DNA of 13,724 nt from Lutibacter sp. (lineage in GTDB: Bacteria > Bacteroidota > Bacteroidia > Flavobacteriales > Flavobacteriaceae). The notes under the pieces are model-generated. The model did not search any database. It worked only from the letters and a program-made list of their open reading frames with translations, and was not told the DNA's origin. The stretch is from contig SDWL01000023.1 of assembly GCA_004195315.1 (NCBI GenBank), positions 1-13,724 of the forward strand, written 5' to 3'. The position numbers and the translations under genes were made by a program. How positions within the stretch are numbered: position 1 is the first letter of the stretch; every line of letters begins with the position of its first letter. Shown here piece by piece: positions 6,863 through 13,724 of the stretch.

Positions 6863-7720
6863 CTATAATACCATTTTCTCGATTGGAACCACTAATAACC
6901 CTTCAGCTCCATTTGCTTTTAGTTCATCTAAAACTTCCCAAAAGGAATCCTTTTCAATTACAGTATGAATAGAACTCCAACCATCTTCTGCTAATGGTAA
7001 AACTGTTGGGCTGCGCATTCCAGGCAATAATTTTATAATTGCCTCAACTTTATCATTAGGAGCATTCATCAAAATATATTTTGATTTTCTTGCTTTTAAA
7101 ACTGCTTGAATTCTAAATTGAATTTTATCAAGAATTTTTTGATTTTCATCAGAAATATTGGGTGATACTGCTAAAACAGCTTCACTTTTTAACATTTCCT
7201 CAACTTCAACCAAATTATTTTTAAAAAGTGTACTTCCACTTGAAACAATATCACAAATTGCATCTGCTAAACCAATATTTGTTGCTATTTCAACCGAACC
7301 AGTAATGATATGAACATCGGGTTTAACATTAAATTTTTTGAAATATTGCTTCACAGTATTTGGATATGATGTTGCAATTCTTGCTCCATTTAAATCTTTA
7401 ATACTTGTAAAAGTAGCATCTTTTGGTATTGCTAATGAAACTCTACATTTAGAAAATCCTAATTTTTCTACAATTCCAATATCGGTACCTTTTTCAATCA
7501 ACACATTTTCTCCAATTATTGCAATATCTACTACTCCATCACGAAGGTATTGAGGAATATCACCATTCCGTAAATATAAAACTTCTAAGGGAAAATTACT
7601 TGCTGAAGCTTTTAATTGGTCTTTTCCATTGTCAATAGAAATGCCACAATCTTTAAGCAATTTAAGAGAATCTTCGTTTAATCTCCCTGATTTTTGAACT
7701 GCGATTTTTATTTTATTCAT
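6863..7720 (-). CDS. hisG: ATP phosphoribosyltransferase, long form with regulatory domain
   Basis: HisG catalyses the committed step, joining PRPP and ATP to give PR-ATP, and is the feedback target of histidine. From ATG 7718-7720 it has 285 residues: two periplasmic-binding-protein-like catalytic lobes, then a C-terminal ACT-like domain (about 207-285, ending GAEGLLVVPIEKMVL). That makes it the long, self-regulated form that needs no HisZ; no hisZ is present here. The PRPP-binding loop is DAICDIVSSGSTL at 153-165, and the N-terminus KIAVQKSGRL is typical. The frame can be extended to TTG 7739-7741, but the extra MNSLKKK has no family support. It is the first structural gene after the attenuator, 43 bases beyond the terminator stem. 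Confidence 0.96.
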   Translation of the reverse strand: MNKIKIAVQKSGRLNEDSLKLLKDCGISIDNGKDQLKASASNFPLEVLYLRNGDIPQYLRDGVVDIAIIGENVLIEKGTDIGIVEKLGFSKCRVSLAIPKDATFTSIKDLNGARIATSYPNTVKQYFKKFNVKPDVHIITGSVEIATNIGLADAICDIVSSGSTLFKNNLVEVEEMLKSEAVLAVSPNISDENQKILDKIQFRIQAVLKARKSKYILMNAPNDKVEAIIKLLPGMRSPTVLPLAEDGWSSIHTVIEKDSFWEVLDELKANGAEGLLVVPIEKMVL

Positions 7721-7762
7721 TTTTTTCTTTAATGAGTTCAAGTAAATCTAAGAGCGTTAAAC

Positions 7763-7797
7763 AAAAAACCCGCTTGAGTTACTCAAACGGGTTTTTA
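7763..7797 (-). terminator. Intrinsic terminator of the his attenuator
   Basis: On the minus strand, AAAACCCGTTTGAG - TAA - CTCAAGCGGG is followed by TTTTTT. The stem extends over 7764-7796 with a three-base loop (7779-7781) and ends in six U. Read as minus-strand RNA, the pair 7787/7773 is U-G, so the stem is unbroken; read on the plus strand the same position is a C-A mismatch. The element therefore acts on leftward, his-directed transcription. It lies between the leader peptide and hisG. Confidence 0.93.
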
Positions 7798-7807
7798 ATA
7801 TATTTTA

Positions 7808-7877
7808 ATTTAATTCAATACATCAACTTCTCGCCTGATTGCTAGAATGAAAATGATGATGATGAAATTGAATAAAT
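7808..7877 (-). promoter_or_regulatory. Predicted alternative RNA helix of the his attenuator
   Basis: In the leader RNA, ATTTATTCAAT (7867-7877, minus strand, overlapping leader codons 3-6) pairs with ATTGAATTAAAT (7808-7819) as an 11-bp helix with one bulged A. The helix encloses the His codons, so a ribosome stalled there would disrupt it. It is a candidate for the 1:2 helix of a classical attenuator. I could not identify a convincing antiterminator pairing by eye, so the switching mechanism is only partly resolved. Confidence 0.45.
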
Positions 7878-7882
7878 AACAT
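7823..7882 (-). CDS. hisL: his operon leader peptide (attenuator peptide)
   Basis: This short ORF, ATG 7880-7882 to TGA 7823-7825, encodes MLFIQFHHHHFHSSNQARS. Five of 19 residues are histidine, four of them consecutive CAT codons. It lies about 13 bases after the predicted transcription start and ends 26 bases before the terminator stem. That is the layout of enterobacterial HisL-type leader peptides: when charged tRNA-His is scarce, a ribosome stalled at the CAT run lets RNA polymerase pass the terminator into hisG. The peptide itself is not expected to have another function. There is no Shine-Dalgarno sequence, only A-rich TTATAAAATAAGAAACA, as is usual in this phylum. The name is by functional analogy. 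Confidence 0.92.
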   Translation of the reverse strand: MLFIQFHHHHFHSSNQARS

Positions 7883-7901
7883 TGTTTCTTATTTTATAAA
7901 G

Positions 7902-7929
7902 CAAATATATAAAAATGTTTAATACACAA
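7902..7929 (-). promoter_or_regulatory. his operon promoter (Bacteroidetes -33/-7 type)
   Basis: On the minus strand, TTG (7927-7929) is followed after 17 bases by TATATTTG (7902-7909), an exact match to the Bacteroidetes -7 consensus TAnnTTTG. Transcription should start near 7895, leaving about 13 bases before the leader ATG. Position and orientation fit the attenuator. Confidence 0.75.
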
Positions 7930-7996
7930 TATGAAAACATACAAAATTTTTACAAATAGTTCTGTTTTGTTAAATAAATAACAATTGTTTATTTGT

Positions 7997-8114
7997 TTGT
8001 TAGAAAGAATCTTTACAACTTTCTAATTTGTTCAAAACTCATTAATAAATGATTGAATAATATAGAGTCTAAATGAAATCTTTCTAATTATTTAGTTAAA
8101 TTTGCACTTTCTAA
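7997..8114. repeat. Four-copy CTTTCTAA cluster upstream of purL
   Basis: The 8-mer CTTTCTAA occurs on the plus strand at 8019-8026, 8080-8087 and 8107-8114, and inverted as TTAGAAAG at 8000-8007. The first two in order (8000-8007 and 8019-8026) form an 8-bp inverted repeat with an 11-base loop. The inverted copy and the last copy share the longer 11-mer CTTTCTAACAA. The copy at 8080-8087 lies just upstream of the purL -7 box, and the one at 8107-8114 overlaps the expected start point, positions suited to a repressor. The rest of the 255-base divergent region (7883-8137) holds only the two promoters. Confidence 0.5.
8097..8104 (+). promoter_or_regulatory. purL promoter, -7 box
   Basis: TAAATTTG is an exact match to TAnnTTTG, 33 bases before the purL ATG. 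No TTG lies at the usual distance upstream, so the -33 half is weak or absent. The predicted 5' leader is only about 27 bases, which leaves no room for a purine riboswitch. Confidence 0.55.
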
Positions 8115-8137
8115 CAACACATAAATAAATCAATAAT

Positions 8138-11100
8138 ATGATTCAATTCTTTGGAAACGCAAGCAGTAAACTATATGCTGTACAAACGTCAAAAGAACTT
8201 TCGCAAGAAAATATTCAAAAATTAAACTGGCTTTTTGGAAATGTACAATTACTAGCTAAAGCATCTGTTGATGCTTTTTTTATTGGCCCTCGAGCAGCTA
8301 TGATTACTCCTTGGAGCACCAATGCTGTTGAAATTACTCAAAATATGGGTATTGATGGGATTATAAGAATTGAAGAATTTACGGCTTCAAATGAAAAAGA
8401 AAGTTTTGATCCTATGATTTTTCAAAAGTTTGAAGAACTGAATCAAGATATTTTTAATATTCATCTAAAACCTGAAGTGGTATTAGACATTGAAGATATT
8501 GCAACTTACAATAAACAAGAGGGATTGTCTTTAAATGAAGATGAAGTTGAATACTTAAATAATTTAAGTGAAAAAATTGGTAGAAAACTAACAGATTCTG
8601 AAGTATTTGGATTTTCACAAGTAAATTCCGAACACTGTCGTCATAAAATATTTAACGGAACTTTTGTTATTGATGGAGAAGAAATGCCTTCTTCATTATT
8701 TAAATTAATTCGTTTAACTTCTGAAAAAAAACCAGATGGAATTGTTTCAGCATATAAAGATAACGTTGCTTTTATAAAAGGGCCGACAGTTGAACAGTTT
8801 GCTCCAAAAACCGCTGACAAACCTGATTTCTATGAGAAAAAAGATTTTAAATCGGTTATTTCAATAAAAGCTGAAACACATAATTTTCCAACAACTGTTG
8901 AACCTTTTAATGGTGCAGCAACTGGCGCTGGAGGTGAAATCAGAGACCGATTGGCTGGTGGAAAAGGTTCTTTGCCTTTAGCAGGAACAGCTCTTTATAT
9001 GACCTCATATTCACGTTTAAATGAAAACAAACCTTGGGAAAAAGGGATTAAAGAACGTAAATGGTTATACCAAACTCCAATGGATATTTTAATAAAAGCA
9101 TCAAACGGAGCTTCAGATTTTGGAAATAAATTTGGTCAACCTTTAATTACGGGTTCTGTATTAACTTTTGAACACGAAGAAGAAGCGCGCAAATTAGGGT
9201 TTGATAAGGTAATTATGCAAGCTGGTGGTATTGGATATGGAAAAGAAGAGCAAGCATTAAAAGACACGCCAAAAGAACACGATAAAATTGTGATTTTAGG
9301 AGGTGATAATTATAGAATTGGAATGGGTGGTGCCGCCGTATCATCTGCTGATACTGGTGCTTTTGCAAGTGGTATTGAATTAAACGCAGTACAACGTTCA
9401 AATCCTGAAATGCAAAAAAGAGCAGCCAATGCCATTCGTGGAATGGTAGAAAGTGATGTGAATCCTATTGTTTCAATTCACGATCACGGTGCTGGTGGAC
9501 ATTTAAACTGTTTATCTGAACTTGTTGAAGATACTGGTGGATTAATTGATCTAGATAAATTACCAATTGGTGACCCCACACTTTCGGCTAAAGAAATTAT
9601 TGGAAACGAATCTCAAGAACGTATGGGATTAGTTATTGGAGTAAAAGATGCTGATTATCTTTATAGAATTGCAGATAGAGAACGTTCTCCTTATTATGAA
9701 GTTGGCGAAGTAACTAGTGATAATCGATTTACATTTAAATCTAAATCAACGGGTGAGAAACCAATGGATTTAGAATTAAATGATATGTTTGGAAGTTCTC
9801 CTAAAACTGTTTTAACTGATAAAACTATTGTAAGAAATTATCAAGAACTTTCTTATAATCAAAATGAAATTCAAAACTATATCAAACAAGTTTTACAGTT
9901 AGAAGCTGTAGCTTGTAAAGATTGGTTAACAAATAAAGTAGACCGATGTGTTGGTGGAAAAGTTGCCAAACAACAAAGCGCAGGACCATTACAATTACCA
10001 TTAAATAATGTTGGTGTAATGGCATTAGATTATAATGGTAAAGAAGGAATTGCAACTGCTATGGGACACGCTCCTGTAAGTGCTCTAATTGATCCTGCTG
10101 CTGGTAGTAAAAATGCAATTGCAGAATCGTTAACAAATATTATTTGGGCACCTTTACAAGATAATTTGGCTTCGGTTTCCTTATCTGCCAACTGGATGTG
10201 GCCTTGCAAAAATGAAGGAGAAGATGCTCGTTTATATAAAGCGGTGCAAGCAGTTTCAGATTTCTCAATTGAATTAGGGATTAATGTTCCAACTGGTAAA
10301 GATTCTTTATCAATGAAACAAAAATACCCTAATGAGGAAGTTATTTCTCCAGGTACAGTAGTTATTACTGCTGCCGGTCATTGCAACGACATTACTAAAG
10401 TTGTAGAACCTGTTTTACAAAAAAATGGTTTAAACAAAATATACTACATAAACTTATCTAACGATTCGTTTAAATTAGGAGGTTCTTCTTTTGCTCAAAC
10501 CCAAAATAAAATTGGTACTGAAACACCAACTATTAAAGATGCTGTTAAATTTAAAAACGCATTTAATACTGTTCAAAATTTAATTAAAGAAGGTAAGTTA
10601 TTAGCTGGGCATGATATTTCAGCTGGAGGAATGTTAACTACCTTATTAGAATTATGTTTTGCTCAAGAAATGCTTGGTGTTACTATTGATATTTCTGCTT
10701 TAGGTGAAAAAGACAATATAAAAGTTTTATTTGCTGAAAACAATGGAATTATTTTCCAAAGTGCCTCTGAAGATGTTCCAAATATTTTAACAAAAAACAA
10801 TGTTGAATTTTTTGAATTAGGAAATGCCGTAAGAAGCGAAACTGTAAAAATCACTAACAATGGTAAAGTTTTAGAGTTTAATATTCCTGAATTAAGAGAT
10901 GCTTGGTACGAAACTTCATATTTGTTGGATAATAAGCAAACAGCAAATGGTTTAGCAAGAGATAGATTCGATAATTATAAAAATCAACCGTTAAAATATA
11001 CATTCCCAAAACAATTCACAGGAAAACTTCCAGTAATTGATGCTTCAAAACCAAGACCGAAAGCGGCTATTATTCGTGAAAAAGGAAGTAATAGTGAGCG

Positions 11101-11800
11101 TGAAATGGCAAACGCCATGTATTTAGCTGGTTTTGATGTTAAAGATGTACATATGACCGATTTAATTAGTGGTCGTGAAACATTAGAAGATATAAAATTT
11201 ATAGGGGCTGTTGGAGGTTTCTCTAACTCAGATGTTTTAGGTTCAGCTAAAGGATGGGCTGGAGCATTTTTATACAATGAAAAAGCAAAAACAGCTCTAG
11301 ACAATTTCTTCAAAAGAGAAGATACTTTATCTATTGGTATTTGCAATGGTTGTCAGTTATTTATGGAATTAGAGGTTATAAATCCTGAACATAAAGTGCA
11401 TGGAAAAATGTTGCATAACGATTCTCATAAACACGAAAGTAACTTTACTTCGGTTATTCTTCAAGAAAATAATTCTGTAATGCTTTCTAGTTTAGCAGGT
11501 AGCACTTTAGGAGTTTGGATTTCACACGGTGAAGGTAAATTTAACTTACCTATGGAAGAAAAGGACTATAATATTGTTGCAAAATATGCTTATCATGCAT
11601 ATCCATCAAACCCAAATGGTTCAGATTATAATACTGCAATGATGTGCTCAAAAGATGGTCGTCATTTGGTAATGATGCCACATATTGAGCGTTCAACTTT
11701 CCAATGGAACTGGCCTTATTATCCGGCAGGAAGAAAAGATGAAGTTTCACCTTGGGAAGAAGCATTTGTTAACGCTAAAAACTGGATAAAAAACAAATAA
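8138..11800 (+). CDS. purL: Phosphoribosylformylglycinamidine synthase, large single-chain form
   Basis: PurL makes FGAM from FGAR, ATP and glutamine, the fourth step of purine synthesis. The 1220-residue product is the fused large form, so no separate PurS or PurQ is needed. The N-terminal PurS-like domain covers about 1-150. The synthetase half begins near SEHCRHK (164-170) and HNFPTTVEPFNGAATGAGG (248-266), followed by the second half. From about 970 a class I glutaminase domain starts (KAAIIREKGSNSEREMA), with the nucleophile Cys1069 in GICNGCQ and His1182/Glu1184 in MPHIER. The start is supported by MIQFFGN immediately after an A-rich region. It is divergent from the his operon, and no clear terminator follows it. 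HisF releases AICAR, a later purine intermediate, so the two pathways meet. Confidence 0.97.
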   Translation: MIQFFGNASSKLYAVQTSKELSQENIQKLNWLFGNVQLLAKASVDAFFIGPRAAMITPWSTNAVEITQNMGIDGIIRIEEFTASNEKESFDPMIFQKFEELNQDIFNIHLKPEVVLDIEDIATYNKQEGLSLNEDEVEYLNNLSEKIGRKLTDSEVFGFSQVNSEHCRHKIFNGTFVIDGEEMPSSLFKLIRLTSEKKPDGIVSAYKDNVAFIKGPTVEQFAPKTADKPDFYEKKDFKSVISIKAETHNFPTTVEPFNGAATGAGGEIRDRLAGGKGSLPLAGTALYMTSYSRLNENKPWEKGIKERKWLYQTPMDILIKASNGASDFGNKFGQPLITGSVLTFEHEEEARKLGFDKVIMQAGGIGYGKEEQALKDTPKEHDKIVILGGDNYRIGMGGAAVSSADTGAFASGIELNAVQRSNPEMQKRAANAIRGMVESDVNPIVSIHDHGAGGHLNCLSELVEDTGGLIDLDKLPIGDPTLSAKEIIGNESQERMGLVIGVKDADYLYRIADRERSPYYEVGEVTSDNRFTFKSKSTGEKPMDLELNDMFGSSPKTVLTDKTIVRNYQELSYNQNEIQNYIKQVLQLEAVACKDWLTNKVDRCVGGKVAKQQSAGPLQLPLNNVGVMALDYNGKEGIATAMGHAPVSALIDPAAGSKNAIAESLTNIIWAPLQDNLASVSLSANWMWPCKNEGEDARLYKAVQAVSDFSIELGINVPTGKDSLSMKQKYPNEEVISPGTVVITAAGHCNDITKVVEPVLQKNGLNKIYYINLSNDSFKLGGSSFAQTQNKIGTETPTIKDAVKFKNAFNTVQNLIKEGKLLAGHDISAGGMLTTLLELCFAQEMLGVTIDISALGEKDNIKVLFAENNGIIFQSASEDVPNILTKNNVEFFELGNAVRSETVKITNNGKVLEFNIPELRDAWYETSYLLDNKQTANGLARDRFDNYKNQPLKYTFPKQFTGKLPVIDASKPRPKAAIIREKGSNSEREMANAMYLAGFDVKDVHMTDLISGRETLEDIKFIGAVGGFSNSDVLGSAKGWAGAFLYNEKAKTALDNFFKREDTLSIGICNGCQLFMELEVINPEHKVHGKMLHNDSHKHESNFTSVILQENNSVMLSSLAGSTLGVWISHGEGKFNLPMEEKDYNIVAKYAYHAYPSNPNGSDYNTAMMCSKDGRHLVMMPHIERSTFQWNWPYYPAGRKDEVSPWEEAFVNAKNWIKNK

Positions 11801-11892
11801 TTCAAAAAGAATCATTCAAAAAAGATATTTTACTAATATTTTAAGTTGTTTTTTATATTAATACAATTTTATCGTTTATTTAATTGCAGTGC

Positions 11893-11923
11893 TTGTGTAT
11901 TCATATTAATTTATCTATTTTTC
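11893..11923 (+). promoter_or_regulatory. Candidate promoter for the acyl-CoA synthetase gene
   Basis: In the 147-base spacer after purL, TTG (11893-11895) is followed after 20 bases by TATTTTTC (11916-11923), one base off the TAnnTTTG consensus. The expected start point lies about 18 bases before the ATG. The match is imperfect in an AT-rich spacer, so it is tentative. Nothing else is apparent in this spacer, including no intrinsic terminator. Confidence 0.35.
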
Positions 11924-11947
11924 ACAAAATAATTAAACTAGTTAAAT

Positions 11948-13705
11948 ATGTCTATAAAAGTTACCCGTTTATTCGATTTTCCATATTATTCTTTGGAAAA
12001 ATTCAATTTAGAAAAAGCTTTTAACTCCAAATATAATGGTGTTTGGGAAGCAACTTCTACCAAGGAATTAATATCAAAAGGAAATGCAATAAGTAGGGGG
12101 CTATTACGTCTTGGAATAAAACCTAATGATAAAATTGCTGTAATTTCAACAACAAATAGAACTGAATGGAACGTTATGGATATTGGTATCTTACAAATTG
12201 GTGCTCAAAATGTACCTTTGTATCCTACTATATCTACTAAAGAATATGAGTATATCTTTAATCATGCTGAAATTACACATTGCTTTATTTCAGATGAAGG
12301 TCTTTTAGATCGTGTTTCAGACTTAATTGGAAAAGTTGCAACGTTAAAAGAAATTTATTCTTTTGATGAAATTGAAGGATGTAAAAATTGGAATGAAGTT
12401 TTAGAGTTAGGAAAAGATGAAAGTAATCAACCTGAAGTAGAAAAACTTAAAGATAATGTAAAACCTGAAGATTTAGCAACAATAATATATACTTCTGGTA
12501 CTACAGGAACTCCAAAAGGTGTGATGTTATCACATAAAAATATAGTTTCGAATGCAATAGCAAGTCATCCTAGAATACCAATTGATGATGGTTCTTTTAG
12601 AGTAATGAGTTTCTTACCAGTTTGCCATATATTTGAGCGCATGTTACACTACATGTATATGTATGCAGGTGGAGAAGTTTATTTTGCAGAAAGCATTGAA
12701 AAAATTAAAGATAATTTAAACGAAGTTCATCCACATATGATGTCTGTTGTACCTCGTTTATTAGAAAAAATATATGATGGTATTGTTGGTAAAGGTTCTG
12801 AATTAACTGGCATTAAAAAAGCACTTTTCTTTTGGGCCGTTGGATTAGGATTACAATGGAAACCTTACGGAGAAAACGGGTGGTGGTACGAATTTAAATT
12901 AAAAATTGCCCGCAAAATTATTTTCAGTAAATGGAAAGCTGCTTTAGGAGGTGAATTAAACACTTTAGTTTCTGGTAGTGCTGCATTGCAACCTCGTTTA
13001 ACTAAAGTATTCTGTGCAGCAGGATTAAGTATTATGGAAGGTTATGGTTTAACTGAAACTTCTCCAGTAGTTACTGTAAACCAATTTGAAGGAAAATTAT
13101 TTAGAATAGGTTCAGTAGGTACATTACTAGAAGATGTTGAAGTTAAAATTGCTGAAGATGGTGAAATTTTAATAAAAGGACCTAATGTGATGCTAGGTTA
13201 CTATAAAGATCCTGAAAGAACAGCTGATGCTTTAGTAGGGGATTATTTCCATACTGGTGATAAGGGTGAAGTAGATAAAGATGGATTTTTATTTATCACT
13301 GGTCGTAAAAAAGAAATTTTTAAAACTTCTGGAGGTAAATATATTTCGCCTGTATTGTTAGAAAATTCTATGAAACAATCTCGTTTTATCGAACAAATTT
13401 TGGTTGTTGGTGAAGGTCAAAAAATGCCAGCTGCTATTATTCAACCAGCATTTGATTTTATTAAAGAATGGGCTCGCAGAAAAGAGCATAACATTGGAGA
13501 AACTAATGCTGAAATTATTGCTAATGAACGTGTTATTGCTCGTATCCAAAAAGATGTTGATAAAAGAAATAGAAAATTTGGTGATTGGGAAAAAATTAAA
13601 GTTGTAGAATTAACTCCTGATGTTTGGGGGATTGATAATAATCTTTTAACTCCAACAATGAAACCTAAACGTGATGAAATAAAAGCCAAGTACATAGATT
13701 TATAC
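11948..13705 (+). CDS. Long-chain acyl-CoA synthetase (AMP-dependent), 3' end missing
   Basis: This enzyme activates fatty acids through an acyl-AMP intermediate to acyl-CoA, feeding lipid synthesis or beta-oxidation, and usually acts at the inner membrane face. The frame begins at ATG 11948 (MSIKVTRLFDFPYYSLEKF) and stays open for 586 codons, until the adapter replaces the sequence. Signature motifs are the P-loop YTSGTTGTPKG (181-191), EGYGLTETSP (364-373), DYFHTGDKG (432-440), the hinge GRKKEIFKTSGGKYISP (452-468) and LTPTMKPKRDEI (567-578) with the expected catalytic lysine. The last motif normally lies near the C-terminus, so only a few residues are lost. Long-chain rather than acetyl-CoA or medium-chain specificity is inferred from the LTPTxKxKR ending and overall resemblance to FadD15-like proteins. 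It is probably transcribed separately from purL. Confidence 0.92.
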
Positions 13706-13724
13706 CTGTCTCTTATACACATCT
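13706..13724. other. Tn5 mosaic end / Nextera adapter (artefact)
   Basis: The last 19 bases, CTGTCTCTTATACACATCT, are the exact reverse complement of the first 19. They are library adapter and truncate the acyl-CoA synthetase gene. Read on the minus strand they create the peptide start MCIRDR, a known mark of untrimmed Nextera sequence. Confidence 0.97.

Noticed and set aside
7721..7741. Upstream TTG start for hisG, adding seven residues
   Set aside because: The ATG at 7718-7720 gives MNKIKIAVQKSGRL, the expected HisG N-terminus, and is preceded by an A-rich initiation region.
7823..7882. HHHH peptide as a small metal-binding protein
   Set aside because: Position between promoter and terminator ahead of hisG, and use of His codons in a His operon, fit a leader peptide far better.
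8105..8137. Purine riboswitch ahead of purL
   Set aside because: The predicted 5' leader is about 27 bases, too short for the aptamer, and no conserved aptamer core is visible.
11801..11947. Terminator after purL
   Set aside because: The spacer is AT-rich with U runs but has no stem longer than about four base pairs, so no intrinsic terminator can be supported.
13441..13722. Minus-strand ORF of 93 codons starting MCIRDR
   Set aside because: Its start lies in the Tn5 adapter and the rest is antisense to the acyl-CoA synthetase gene, whose motifs are intact in the other frame.

Overview
The window is an AT-rich contig from a member of the Bacteroidetes, most likely a flavobacterium. The family-level call rests on three things: promoter-like TTG / TAnnTTTG pairs instead of sigma70-type boxes, A-rich start regions without Shine-Dalgarno sequences, and the his gene order hisG-D-C-B-H-A-F-IE with fused hisB and fused hisIE. 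I would not name a genus. Both ends are untrimmed 19-bp Tn5 mosaic ends (Nextera adapter), so the biological sequence is 20-13705 and both terminal genes are cut.

Layout. 20-237 (+) is the C-terminal tail of an unrecognised protein. 245-7720 (-) is a complete histidine biosynthesis operon, transcribed right to left; its eight genes cover all ten steps from PRPP + ATP to histidine. In front of hisG the minus strand carries a promoter (7902-7929), a 19-residue leader peptide with five histidines (7823-7882) and an intrinsic terminator with a perfect stem (7763-7797). Together these form a classical his transcription attenuator. Divergently transcribed from it are purL (8138-11800, +), the large single-chain FGAM synthase of purine synthesis, and a long-chain acyl-CoA synthetase (11948-13705, +) cut just before its C-terminus.

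How the genes work together. HisG starts the pathway and has the long form with the C-terminal regulatory domain. HisIE and HisA convert PR-ATP to PRFAR. HisH and HisF form IGP and release AICAR, which re-enters purine synthesis downstream of PurL. HisB (both activities), HisC and HisD finish the pathway. Genes within hisC-hisB-hisH and within hisA-hisF are separated by one base. Three of the longer spacers (hisC/hisD, hisH/hisA, hisF/hisIE) hold small palindromic intergenic repeats built around GTCATT or CTGAACTTG.

The coding content is ordinary housekeeping metabolism; I found no new defence, mobile or secondary-metabolite system. The points that deserve attention are regulatory: the his attenuator in a phylum that mostly lacks Shine-Dalgarno sites, a four-copy CTTTCTAA cluster around the purL promoter, the intergenic repeat family, and a HisB phosphatase domain lacking the usual zinc-binding residues.
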